Below, piece after piece: positions 1 to 6,053 of a stretch of 8,341 bases of DNA. Position 1 is the first letter of the stretch; each line of letters begins with the position of its first letter. The notes beneath the pieces are model-generated. The model did not search any database. It was not told where the DNA came from and was given only the letters and a program-made list of their open reading frames with translations. Source of the DNA: Actinocrinis sp035650855 (lineage in GTDB: Bacteria > Actinomycetota > Actinomycetes > Streptomycetales > Catenulisporaceae); assembly GCF_035650855.1 (NCBI RefSeq), contig NZ_DASRGV010000019.1, positions 1-8,341 of the forward strand. Direction: 5' to 3'. Position numbers and translations under genes: made by a program.

Positions 1-389
1 CTGATCCGGCCAAGGTCGAAATCGTCGGTGTGCCCCGCGGACACGATCTGCACGGCGGCTTCCGGGTCACGCAGCGGCAGGCCGAGGTACTGCGCCACGT
101 CGTTGCCGGTACCGGCGGGGATGACACCGAGCGGGACGCCAGTCGCGGCGACCAGCTGCAGGCCGAGGCTGACCATGCCGTCGCCGCCGACTACGACGAC
201 ACTGTCCGCGTCGTCGTCCAGGAGCGCACGGGCCCTCTTCGCGGACTGTTCGGCGCTCTGCTCGATGACGAGGCGAACGTCGTGTCCCGCGGCTTCGAGG
301 GCGGCTCGGGCACGCTCGCCGTACTCGCGCCCCTTCCCCTTACCCGAGGTGGGATTGATGACGAGCGCCGGCCGCAGCGGCCCGCTCAC
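1..389 (-). CDS. Diacylglycerol kinase / YegS-type lipid kinase, N-terminal part (runs off left edge)
   Basis: This is the first 129 residues of a lipid kinase catalytic domain; the gene continues beyond base 1. Family members phosphorylate diacylglycerol or related lipids with ATP at the cytoplasmic membrane face. Seen in the translation: an N-terminal strand ending in NPTSGKGKG (residues 12-20), the nucleotide-binding loop VVVVGGDGM (64-72, Met where many relatives have Thr) and IPAGTGND (90-97), followed by YLGLPL. These motifs in this order are diagnostic of the family. The start is a GTG 13 bases after the tatC stop. No good Shine-Dalgarno is visible before it, so it may depend on coupling to tatC. 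The GTG at 406 overlapping the tatC end reads straight into a stop, which supports the start chosen. The exact lipid substrate cannot be told, and the C-terminal domain is not visible. Confidence 0.9.
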   Translation of the reverse strand, partial: MSGPLRPALVINPTSGKGKGREYGERARAALEAAGHDVRLVIEQSAEQSAKRARALLDDDADSVVVVGGDGMVSLGLQLVAATGVPLGVIPAGTGNDVAQYLGLPLRDPEAAVQIVSAGHTDDFDLGRI

Positions 390-402
390 CCGCGGACCGC
401 GG

Positions 403-1305
403 TCACGAGATGTCTTCGAGGCTGTCGGCCCGTTCGATCGGCGCGGGCGTCAGGTCGAGCGAGGAGGCTTCGTCCGGGGAAAGCTGGTGGATCGGGTCGG
501 CGGCCTGGCGCGCGGCCCGCCGCTTGTCGTTGGCCAGCGCGATGCCGATGGCGCCGAAGTAGAGCAGGCAGATCGGGATGGCCAGCACGCTCATGCCGAT
601 CGGGTCGCCGGTGGGCACCGCGATCGCGGAGAACACGAAGATCGCCAGCACCACCACGCGCCAGTGCCGCCGCATCCGGTCGCCGCTCAGGATCCCGATG
701 AAGTTGAACAGCACCAGGATCAGCGGCAGCACGAAGGAGGCCCCGAAGACCACCATCATCCGCAGGAAGAACACCAGGGTCTGGTCCAGCGGCAACTGGG
801 CCGCGACACCCGAGGGCACGAAGCCCATCAGTACCCGCAGGATGGTCGGGAAGAACACGTAGCACAGCGCCGCGCCGGCCGCGAACAGCGGGATGGCCGC
901 GCCGATGAAGGTCAGGCTGTACTTCTTCTCCTTCTTGTACAGCCCGGGTGCGAGGAAGGCCCACAGCTGGTACATCCACACCGGCGCGGCGAGCACGATG
1001 CCGGAGAACATCGCGATCTTGAACGCCAGGGTGATGCCCGCGCTCGGCCCGACCAGCACCAGCACGCCGTTGCGGCAGTCCTTAGTGGGCTGACCGACCC
1101 CGTGGATCGACTTGATGTTGCAGATCGGGGTCTCAAGCACGCTGACGATGTGGCGGTAGAAGACGAAGCCGACGATCCCGGCGACCACGATCGCCAGCGC
1201 CGACCTGATCAGCCGCGAGCGCAGCTCACGGATGTGCTCCATGAGCGGCATCCGCGCCGCGTCGTCCGCCGAGCGTCCGGCCTTACCAGCCACGTCCGGT
1301 GCCAC
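403..1305 (-). CDS. tatC: Sec-independent protein translocase subunit TatC
   Basis: This is a 300-residue polytopic membrane protein, the subunit that recognises twin-arginine signal peptides and, with TatA, exports folded proteins. Seen: the cytoplasmic N-terminal signature MPLMEHIRELRSRL (residues 19-32), then about six hydrophobic segments (roughly 34-54, 96-118, 132-155, 178-203, 215-231, 236-256). In the first cytoplasmic loop, APGLYKKEKK (119-128) places Glu126 where the conserved signal-peptide-binding glutamate of E. coli TatC (Glu103) lies. The C-terminal tail (about 258-300) is polar and acidic, probably cytoplasmic. The first external loop carries two cysteines, C62 and C77. The GTG start at 1305 has GAGG four bases upstream; an in-frame GTG at 1293 is an alternative. 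The gene lies 30 bases after tatA and 13 before the lipid kinase gene, consistent with co-transcription. Confidence 0.97.
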   Translation of the reverse strand: MAPDVAGKAGRSADDAARMPLMEHIRELRSRLIRSALAIVVAGIVGFVFYRHIVSVLETPICNIKSIHGVGQPTKDCRNGVLVLVGPSAGITLAFKIAMFSGIVLAAPVWMYQLWAFLAPGLYKKEKKYSLTFIGAAIPLFAAGAALCYVFFPTILRVLMGFVPSGVAAQLPLDQTLVFFLRMMVVFGASFVLPLILVLFNFIGILSGDRMRRHWRVVVLAIFVFSAIAVPTGDPIGMSVLAIPICLLYFGAIGIALANDKRRAARQAADPIHQLSPDEASSLDLTPAPIERADSLEDIS

Positions 1306-1335
1306 CCGTCCTCGTCGTCGTGATGGTGCTGCCTG

Positions 1336-1560
1336 TCATTGCCGCGGGCTTCCGGGGGTGCGGTCGACCACTTCCGCCGGATCCGCCACGATCGTGCGCT
1401 TCTGCGGCGGCGGGACGTCGTCGCGCAACGCCTGTGCCTCGGATTTGAGGATACGGCGGGTCTTGCCGAGATCGCGCATCGCACCGGGCAACCGCTTCCA
1501 CCCGAAAAGGATCAGGCCGATCGCGATGACGAGGAACAGCCCTTCAGCACGAAGCAACAT
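1336..1560 (-). CDS. tatA: Twin-arginine translocase subunit TatA
   Basis: This is a 74-residue protein with the TatA/B plan: one N-terminal membrane helix (about residues 7-20), the hinge LFGWKRLP (18-25), an amphipathic helix GAMRDLGKTRRILKSEAQALRDD (26-48) and a polar tail. TatA oligomerises to form the export pathway once TatC has bound a twin-arginine substrate. The start is the ATG at 1560, preceded by AAAGGG (1575-1570) nine bases away, which gives the short N-terminus usual in the family. The reading frame stays open upstream to an ATG at 1614; that would add 18 polar residues ahead of the membrane helix, which is atypical. The helix is unusual in having Arg4 and Glu6 close to its N-terminus. 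It is next to tatC, which favours TatA over TatB; no TatB gene is seen in the window. Confidence 0.9.
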   Translation of the reverse strand: MLLRAEGLFLVIAIGLILFGWKRLPGAMRDLGKTRRILKSEAQALRDDVPPPQKRTIVADPAEVVDRTPGSPRQ

Positions 1561-1696
1561 CGTGACGCGCCCTTTCAACGGCAGGTCCGCGGGCAAGGCG
1601 GACCGAATCGCCATGCCGCCTTAACGTTTCAGCCGGTCGCGGACCTTGTCAACGGTCAGCCCCCGATCAGCACCTCACGCGGCCGACGGTCCGCGG

Positions 1697-1924
1697 TTAC
1701 TGGTCCGCGTCGGAGGAAGCGGGCCGGGAACGCGAGCCGTTGCCGAGCGCCACCTGCGCCAGACCCGTCTTGACCGGCTCGGCGGCGTCCGTCAGCAACC
1801 GACTGGCGCGGGCCAGTTCCTTGGACACGTCCTTCGCGGCGCGGAAGACGCCGAACGCGAAGAAGCCGATCGCGGCAAGCGCCGCCACGGCGAGACTCAC
1901 CCCGACGATGACCCAGAGCATCAC
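1697..1924 (-). CDS. Small single-span membrane protein of unknown function
   Basis: I do not recognise a named family. From the GTG at 1924 the product is 75 residues: a membrane helix at the extreme N-terminus (MLWVIVGVSLAVAALAAIGF), then FAFGVFRAAKDVSKELARASRLLTDAAEPVKTGLAQV, which can form an amphipathic or coiled-coil helix, and a short Ser/Arg-rich tail. GTG 1924 and ATG 1921 are adjacent; TAGGG lies eight bases before the GTG. The frame stays open to a GTG at 1954 (85 residues) but with a weaker ribosome site. The gene lies 52 bases after the zinc-ribbon gene and before tatA on the same strand. One N-terminal span, an FG at its cytoplasmic end and an amphipathic helix recall TatA/TatB in outline, but the LP of the TatA hinge is missing, so homology is not claimed. 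Confidence 0.7.
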   Translation of the reverse strand: MMLWVIVGVSLAVAALAAIGFFAFGVFRAAKDVSKELARASRLLTDAAEPVKTGLAQVALGNGSRSRPASSDADQ

Positions 1925-1976
1925 GGAGACGACCCTACTCGGTGTCGGTCGCACTCTCGTAGCGACGTCTCAGGCC

Positions 1977-2231
1977 CTATCGGTCCGGCGCGCCATCCGC
2001 GTTGTCGTTGCGGTACACGCTCAACTCCGCTGCCCCCGCATCGCGCAGTGCGTCACGCAGTGCGTCGTCCGCGGACCGGCGTACCCGTGCGCCGCAACCA
2101 GGGCACGTGAACGAGTACTCCCAGCGCCCAGTCCGCCCCAGCAAGCGCACCGAGGAAAGCGTGACGACGCGCGGCCCGCAGCCCTCACAACGTACGCGTA
2201 CTGCCTTCGCGCCGTCCGAGCTCGGGGTCAC
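1977..2231 (-). CDS. Small zinc-ribbon protein, function unknown
   Basis: This 84-residue soluble protein has two CxxC knuckles, C15-E-G-C18 and C43-P-G-C46, 24 residues apart, the layout of a structural zinc ribbon. The second half (RRSADDALRDALRDAGAAEL, about 51-70) is probably helical; there is no signal peptide or membrane span. Its GTG start at 2231 overlaps the pafC stop in a GTGA of four bases, so it is very likely translated by coupling to pafC. That supports a real gene with a job tied to the PafBC unit, although the job itself cannot be read from the sequence. Zinc ribbons bind nucleic acid or protein; a regulator or accessory of PafBC is only a guess. It could equally be an unrelated conserved passenger of the operon. 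Confidence 0.82.
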   Translation of the reverse strand: MTPSSDGAKAVRVRCEGCGPRVVTLSSVRLLGRTGRWEYSFTCPGCGARVRRSADDALRDALRDAGAAELSVYRNDNADGAPDR

Positions 2232-3214
2232 GACACGGCGTCCGCTCCGTATGCTGCCAGCGCCGCGGCGGCCGTGTCGCGGACCTTGTCGGCGAACTGC
2301 TCAGGGGCCAGCACCCGCGCCGCGCCGCCGAGCCGCAGCACCAGCCTCCTGATCCGGTCCTGGTCCGGGGCGCGCAGGGTCACGCGTAGCCAGCCGTCGC
2401 GCTCCGGGTCCTCCTCGACGCTCTCGCAGGGGTAGTACTCGGGCACCCAGCGGGCTTCCGGTGCCAACTCCAGCGTCACCAGCGGCGCGTCCTCGCTCAC
2501 GCGCAGCGCGGAGGCGGGCGCCTCCTCGGTGAGGTCAAGGCCCTTGGCGTCCGCGGGCGGCTCGGCCGGAAGGTCGAGTACTTCGATCCCGACGACGCGG
2601 TCGAGCCGGAAGACCCGCACCGCCTGCGAGGCGCGGCACCAGCCCTCCAGGTAGGCCCGCCCGGCCAGCAGCGCGACCCGCATCGGGTCCACGTCCCGCT
2701 CGGTCACCTCGTCGCGCGAGGGCACGTAGTAGCGCAGATGCACCAGCCGCTTCTCGGCCAAGGCCCGCTGCGCCGCCTCGAAGACCACGTCGCGCGCCTC
2801 GAAAGCCACCGAAAGCCGCTCGGCGACCCGCGCGGCCTCGCCGGTCGCGCTCTCCAGCTTCGCCACCGCGCGGTCCAGCGCGTCCCGGTCCGCGATCCCC
2901 GGCACCTGCGCCAGCGCCCGCAGCGCGACCAGCAACGCGACCGCCTCGCGGGTGGAGAGGCGCAGCGGCCTGACGATCGGCTTCGCGGCATTCTCCAGAT
3001 GGATCGCGCCGCCCTCCTCGACGTGCGCCTCCATCAGATCGTCGGCGAAGCCCCCGGGCAGCCCGCAGAACCACAGCACGTTGAGGTCCTTGGCGACCTG
3101 CTTTGTGGTGACACGGAACTCCTCCGCGACCTGGTCGACCGTCGTGCCGGGGTGGCTGAGCAGGTACGGCACGAGGTTCAGCAGCCGCTCGACCTGTGAG
3201 ACCGCGGTGCTCAC
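2228..3214 (-). CDS. pafC: WYL-domain transcriptional regulator PafC
   Basis: This is a 328-residue regulator. In mycobacteria PafB and PafC form a heteromeric activator of the LexA/RecA-independent DNA-damage response, named for its place after the Pup ligase gene. Seen: an N-terminal winged helix-turn-helix region (about residues 5-60, with TTVDQVAEEFRVTTKQVAKDLNVL), a linker domain, a WYL domain (about 145-215, ending RAYLEGWCRASQAVRVFRLDRV) and a C-terminal WCX-like extension to 328. The signature tripeptide is AYL (187-189) rather than WYL. The GTG start at 3214 overlaps the pafB stop by four bases and has GGAGG (3226-3222) seven bases before it. The frame is open further upstream inside pafB, but that stretch is a shadow of pafB. 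The gene's own stop overlaps the zinc-ribbon start, so three genes are coupled in series. Confidence 0.95.
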   Translation of the reverse strand: MSTAVSQVERLLNLVPYLLSHPGTTVDQVAEEFRVTTKQVAKDLNVLWFCGLPGGFADDLMEAHVEEGGAIHLENAAKPIVRPLRLSTREAVALLVALRALAQVPGIADRDALDRAVAKLESATGEAARVAERLSVAFEARDVVFEAAQRALAEKRLVHLRYYVPSRDEVTERDVDPMRVALLAGRAYLEGWCRASQAVRVFRLDRVVGIEVLDLPAEPPADAKGLDLTEEAPASALRVSEDAPLVTLELAPEARWVPEYYPCESVEEDPERDGWLRVTLRAPDQDRIRRLVLRLGGAARVLAPEQFADKVRDTAAAALAAYGADAVS

Positions 3215-4263
3215 GACGCCACCTCCAGCCGCTTGTGGTGCTTGCCGCCGCTTACGCCGTCGACCGCGAGCATCGGGCCCTGCGCCTGCGCGCCCACCGG
3301 AGCCGAGACGGGCGCCGCGATGGCGCGGAGGGTGGCGATCACTCCTGCTCGCAGCGAGGGCGGATCGAGCACCACCACGTCCGGACCGTATTCGGCGAGC
3401 CAGCCGGCGGTGTCGGCGTACGCGGTGATCACGATCGTGTCCCAGCCGTCGTCGCCCTCGACGATCGAGGAGGCGCCGCGGCGCAGCGGAAAGCAGGTGC
3501 CCACGCGTACCCGGAGCGTCGCCGGACCGAGGTCCGCGCTGCTGCCTTCGGCGAACCTGTCCACCTGCGCGCGCACGTCGAGCCGGTCCGGCACCTTGTG
3601 CTCCGGCGCGCGGCCGGTCAGCAGCACCGGGGTGGTGATCCGGTCGAGCCGGAACACTCTCGCGGCGTCGCGCCCGAGGTCGAATCCGGCCAGGTACCAG
3701 CGGCCGCGCCAGGAGTCGATGGTCCACGGCTCGACCTCGCGCACCCGCACCTCCCCGTCCGAGCGGCGGTAGGAGAATCGCACCACCTGACGGTCGTATA
3801 CGGCTTCGAGCAGCGGCTCGAAGGCCGGGGCCTCGACCCGCACCCGCGGCTCGATCCCGGCCGGCGCGGCCTCCCCGACGTCCAGCCCGGCCGCCTTGAG
3901 CTTGAGCAGCGCGGAGGACGCGGCCTGCGCCAGCGTCGCCTGCTGCCAGAATCGCGCGGCCACCCCGATCGCCGCGGCCTCGTCCGGCTCCAGGTGCAGC
4001 TCCGGCAGCGCGTACTCCCCCGGGGCGATCCGATAGCCGACCTCGTCCTCGAAGAGGGCGCTGACGGTGCCCACTTCAAGGGGGATGCCGAGCTCCCGCA
4101 ACTCCTCCTTGTCGCGCTCGAACATTCGCTCGAACGCCTCATCCGTCGGACAGTTGCGGTACGGCTCCAAAGTCGCGCGCAACCGCTCCTTCGTGACGAA
4201 GGTCCGCGACGCGAGCAGGCAGATCACCAGGTTGACCAGCCGCTCGGTCTTGCTCGCTGGCAT
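3211..4263 (-). CDS. pafB: WYL-domain transcriptional regulator PafB
   Basis: This is a 350-residue partner of PafC in the DNA-damage-responsive activator known from mycobacteria. Seen: an N-terminal helix-turn-helix region (about residues 4-60, beginning SKTERLVNLVICLLASRTFVTKERL), a middle domain, and a WYL domain with the intact signature RGRWYLAGFDLGRDAARVFRLDRI (WYL at 189-191). A C-terminal WCX-like domain (about 247-318) follows, then a basic tail KHHKR near the end. The ATG at 4263 is chosen because GAGGAGGGAG lies seven bases upstream; an earlier in-frame start at 4293 would translate through that ribosome site. It is the first gene of the leftward block and faces the DUF3866 gene across 119 bases. 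Unlike the pafA-pafB-pafC order of Mycobacterium, pafA is about 2.9 kb away here, with three other genes between. Confidence 0.95.
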   Translation of the reverse strand: MPASKTERLVNLVICLLASRTFVTKERLRATLEPYRNCPTDEAFERMFERDKEELRELGIPLEVGTVSALFEDEVGYRIAPGEYALPELHLEPDEAAAIGVAARFWQQATLAQAASSALLKLKAAGLDVGEAAPAGIEPRVRVEAPAFEPLLEAVYDRQVVRFSYRRSDGEVRVREVEPWTIDSWRGRWYLAGFDLGRDAARVFRLDRITTPVLLTGRAPEHKVPDRLDVRAQVDRFAEGSSADLGPATLRVRVGTCFPLRRGASSIVEGDDGWDTIVITAYADTAGWLAEYGPDVVVLDPPSLRAGVIATLRAIAAPVSAPVGAQAQGPMLAVDGVSGGKHHKRLEVAS

Positions 4264-4270
4264 ACGCCGA

Positions 4271-4280
4271 CTCCCTCCTC
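4271..4280 (-). promoter_or_regulatory. Ribosome binding site of pafB
   Basis: Read on the minus strand, GAGGAGGGAG lies seven bases before the ATG at 4263. It is the strongest Shine-Dalgarno in the window and decides the pafB start against the upstream in-frame codon at 4293. Confidence 0.75.
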
Positions 4281-4294
4281 GTCGTCGCTGCACC

Positions 4295-4307
4295 CCGTTG
4301 CCAACGG
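4295..4307. repeat. Short perfect inverted repeat in the pafB/DUF3866 divergent spacer
   Basis: CCGTTG-C-CAACGG is a perfect 6-base inverted repeat around one central base, 32 bases from the pafB ATG. Its compact symmetry fits a dimeric-regulator operator, but no regulator can be assigned. A very short hairpin or chance are alternatives. Confidence 0.4.
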
Positions 4308-4314
4308 TGCGACT

Positions 4315-4332
4315 CCGACGCTACTGCGTCGG
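4315..4332. repeat. Second perfect inverted repeat in the same spacer
   Basis: CCGACGC-TACT-GCGTCGG has seven-base perfect arms and a four-base centre. Read leftwards, the centre and right arm contain TAGCGT, a TANNNT-type -10 candidate for pafB, so the repeat could overlap the pafB promoter. It could also form a hairpin in the pafB 5' leader if transcription starts further up. No -35 of standard form was found with correct spacing. Confidence 0.4.
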
Positions 4333-4368
4333 CACAGCCTTTCGCACCAAGGGACGCACAATACCCAA

Positions 4369-4374
4369 TAGGCT
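4369..4374 (+). promoter_or_regulatory. Possible -10 element for the DUF3866 gene
   Basis: TAGGCT ends eight bases before the GTG at 4383. There is no purine-rich ribosome site before this GTG, so transcription starting at or near the GTG itself (a leaderless mRNA, common in actinomycetes) would fit. No convincing -35 was seen. This is inference from spacing only. Confidence 0.3.
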
Positions 4375-4382
4375 TAGCCGCC

Positions 4383-5456
4383 GTGATCAGTTGGCGAGCA
4401 GGACGCGTTACCGCCCTTGGCCGTGCCTGGCGCGGAGCGCGGGAGCTGACCGCCGATGTGGAGGGCGAGTCCGTCAAGGCACTGGCCTATCCGCTGCTGA
4501 CCGGCGAGCCCGCGGTCGGCGACCGGGTGCTGCTCAACACGACGGCGCAGACGATGGGCCTGGGGACAGGCGGCTACGCGATGGTCGTCGCCCTGCCCGA
4601 CCGGCTCCCCCCGGACGCGCCGCCCGGTCCCGGGCACCTGGTCAAGGCTCGATACACACCACTGCAGGCCATTGTGTTAGGAGCAGACGAGCAGGATTCC
4701 CCGTACCACGAGCTTCTGCGGGACGCCGACTCCCTCGACGGCATGCCGGTCGTCGCCGCGGACCTGCATTCGGCGCTGCCCGCGGTGTGCGCCGCGATCC
4801 TGGCGGACCGGCCTGGGACGCGCATCGCTTATGTGATGAGCGACGGGGGCGCGTTGCCGCTGTGGTTCTCGCGTGCCGTCGCAGGGCTACGCGATGCCGG
4901 CTGGCTGATCGGTTCGGTCACGGTCGGGCAGGCCCTTGGCGGGGATCTGGAAACCGTCACCGTGCACACCGGTCTGCTCGCCGCGCGTCTGATCCTGCAA
5001 GCCGAGGTCGCGATCGTCACCCAAGGCCCCGGGAACCTCGGCACCGGCACTCGCTGGGGCTTCTCCGGAGTGGCCTGCGGCGAGGCGGTGAACGCGGCCG
5101 GCGTGCTCGGCGGCCGGCCGGTCGGCGTGCTGCGCGTCTCGGAAGCCGACGCGAGGGAGCGGCACCGCGGCCTGAGTCACCACAGCCTGACCTCGTACGG
5201 CCGGGTGGCCCTCTCCCCCGCGGAGGTGGCTGTACCGGCGGAGGCTGGGGCTTTCTGGGACGCGGTGCGCGAGCAGGCCAAGGAACTGACGCCGCGTCAC
5301 ACGGTGCGCGAGATCGATTGCGCGGGTCTGGATGAGGCGTTGGCGACCAGTCCGGTCGCCCTGTCCACCATGGGTCGCGGACCCGACTCCGATCGGGCGA
5401 ACTTCCTCGCCGCGGCCGCGGCAGGGCGCTTGGCGGCAAGCCTGCTGGATCGCTGA
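4383..5456 (+). CDS. DUF3866-like protein, function unknown
   Basis: This 357-residue protein with no signal peptide or clear membrane helix resembles the DUF3866 family of actinobacteria as I remember it; no activity is established to my knowledge. Seen: a beta-rich N-terminal part with GDRVLLNTTAQTMGLGTGGYAMV (about 46-68), a central segment HELLRDADSLDGMPVVAADLHSALPAVCAAIL (108-139), then glycine-rich stretches TQGPGNLGTGTRWGFSGVACGEAVNAAGVLGG (214-245) and ERHRGLSHHSLTSYGRVAL (259-277) with a His-His pair. The conserved-looking Gly, Asp and His residues suggest an enzyme or ligand-binding fold, which is inference. The start is GTG 4383; no ribosome site precedes it and a leaderless transcript is possible. 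It is transcribed away from pafB, and the FKBP gene follows after 120 bases on the same strand. Confidence 0.85.
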   Translation: MISWRAGRVTALGRAWRGARELTADVEGESVKALAYPLLTGEPAVGDRVLLNTTAQTMGLGTGGYAMVVALPDRLPPDAPPGPGHLVKARYTPLQAIVLGADEQDSPYHELLRDADSLDGMPVVAADLHSALPAVCAAILADRPGTRIAYVMSDGGALPLWFSRAVAGLRDAGWLIGSVTVGQALGGDLETVTVHTGLLAARLILQAEVAIVTQGPGNLGTGTRWGFSGVACGEAVNAAGVLGGRPVGVLRVSEADARERHRGLSHHSLTSYGRVALSPAEVAVPAEAGAFWDAVREQAKELTPRHTVREIDCAGLDEALATSPVALSTMGRGPDSDRANFLAAAAAGRLAASLLDR

Positions 5457-5576
5457 TCCGGTCGCGGGACGCCGCGCTCGCAAGCCCTGGCGTCGCAACC
5501 GTCCGCGCCCGGCGCAGGCCCGGCTGTGGCAGGGTAGGAGCGGACGAAATGATCGACCGAGAGGAACGGAGCCGAG

Positions 5577-5951
5577 ATGGCACTGCAGAAGCCGGAGATC
5601 GACTTCCCGGAGGGCCCGCCGCCCGCCGATCTGGAGATCAAGGACCTGTGGGAGGGCGACGGCCCAGAGGCGGCCTCGGGCCACAACGTCACCGTGCACT
5701 ACGTCGGTGTCTCGCACTCGACCGGCGAGGAGTTCGACGCCTCCTGGAACCGCAACGCCCCGTTCCAGTTCCCGCTCGGCAAGGGCCGGGTCATCGCGGG
5801 CTGGGACCGCGGCGTGGCCGGGATGAAGGTCGGCGGCCGCCGTCAGCTGACCATCCCGGCGCACCTCGCCTACGGCGACCGCGGCGCCCCGCCGGTCATC
5901 AAGCCGGGCGAGACGCTGATCTTCGTGGTGGACCTGCTCGGCGTTAGCTGA
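5577..5951 (+). CDS. FKBP-type peptidyl-prolyl cis-trans isomerase, cytoplasmic
   Basis: This is a single-domain FKBP of 124 residues that catalyses cis-trans isomerisation of Xaa-Pro bonds during folding. All the ligand-pocket positions of human FKBP12 have their counterparts: Tyr42, Phe53-Asp54, Phe63, Val72-Ile73, Trp76, Tyr99 and Phe116. It should therefore be catalytically competent and bind FK506-type macrolides. There is no signal peptide, so it is cytoplasmic. GGAG lies five bases before the ATG. In the 120 bases upstream I see only a TAGGAG (5535-5540) without a matching -35, and a weak GACGCC/GGCGTC pair (5468-5473, 5489-5494). It may be read through from the DUF3866 gene or have its own promoter. 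It converges with the FKBP lipoprotein gene. Confidence 0.96.
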   Translation: MALQKPEIDFPEGPPPADLEIKDLWEGDGPEAASGHNVTVHYVGVSHSTGEEFDASWNRNAPFQFPLGKGRVIAGWDRGVAGMKVGGRRQLTIPAHLAYGDRGAPPVIKPGETLIFVVDLLGVS

Positions 5952-5955
5952 CATT

Positions 5956-6011
5956 GCAGCCGGCTAGGGGTTGCACAGGAGCTGGCGCTGCTGCCGGCTA
6001 GGGGGCACAGG
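5956..6011. repeat. Imperfect direct repeat copied from the hairpin arm
   Basis: Bases 5956-5979 and 5990-6011 are two copies of one unit: GC(A/T)GCCGGCTAGGGG followed by GCACAGG. The first copy differs by one substitution and a two-base TT insertion. The second copy is also the left arm of the hairpin at 5990-6053. The unit thus occurs three times within about 100 bases, twice direct and once inverted. It lies wholly between stop codons of converging genes. Confidence 0.8.
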
Positions 6012-6053
6012 CGGCTACGCAAGCTCCGCAGCCTGTGCCCCCTACCCGGCAGC
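5990..6053. terminator. Long imperfect hairpin between convergent genes, probable bidirectional terminator
   Basis: Arms 5990-6015 and 6028-6053 are 26 bases each and complementary except at two positions (5998 and 6013), around a 12-base loop. Flanking AGCTG (5980-5984) and CAGCT (6054-6058) can extend the pairing across a bulge. It begins 39 bases after the FKBP stop and ends 73 bases before the lipoprotein stop codon on the other strand, so it can serve both genes. There is no T tract on either side, as in many actinobacterial hairpin terminators. The long stem and the third copy of the arm also fit a small palindromic mobile repeat. Confidence 0.7.

Noticed and set aside
28..1323. Plus-strand open frame of 431 codons across the lipid kinase and tatC genes
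   Set aside because: It is antisense to two clear genes, has low-complexity Arg/His/Asp/Gln-rich composition typical of the opposite strand of high-GC genes, and no recognisable domain.
1683..1713. CCGACG/CGTCGG inverted repeat and duplicated GGTCCGCG around the stop of the small membrane protein gene
   Set aside because: Six-base arms with a 19-base loop overlapping coding sequence; expected by chance in this composition.
1636..2290. A 15-base match, GTCGCGGACCTTGTC, in the gap before tatA (1636-1650) and in the 3' end of pafC (2276-2290)
   Set aside because: In the gap it reads DKVRDRLKR before a stop, like a gene remnant, but no start codon fits. One such match is not surprising in 8 kb of high-GC sequence.
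3215..3727. Upstream extension of the pafC frame to 499 codons
   Set aside because: The extra 171 codons overlap pafB in another frame and are Arg-rich shadow sequence. The GGAGG site and GTGA overlap fix the pafC start at 3214.
5457..5576. Terminator between the DUF3866 and FKBP genes
   Set aside because: Only a six-base GACGCC/GGCGTC pair with a 15-base loop was found, with no T tract; too weak to call.
4887..5954. Minus-strand open frame of 355 codons over the DUF3866 and FKBP genes
   Set aside because: Its whole length is antisense to two supported genes, and the translation is His/Arg/Ala-rich without any family motif.
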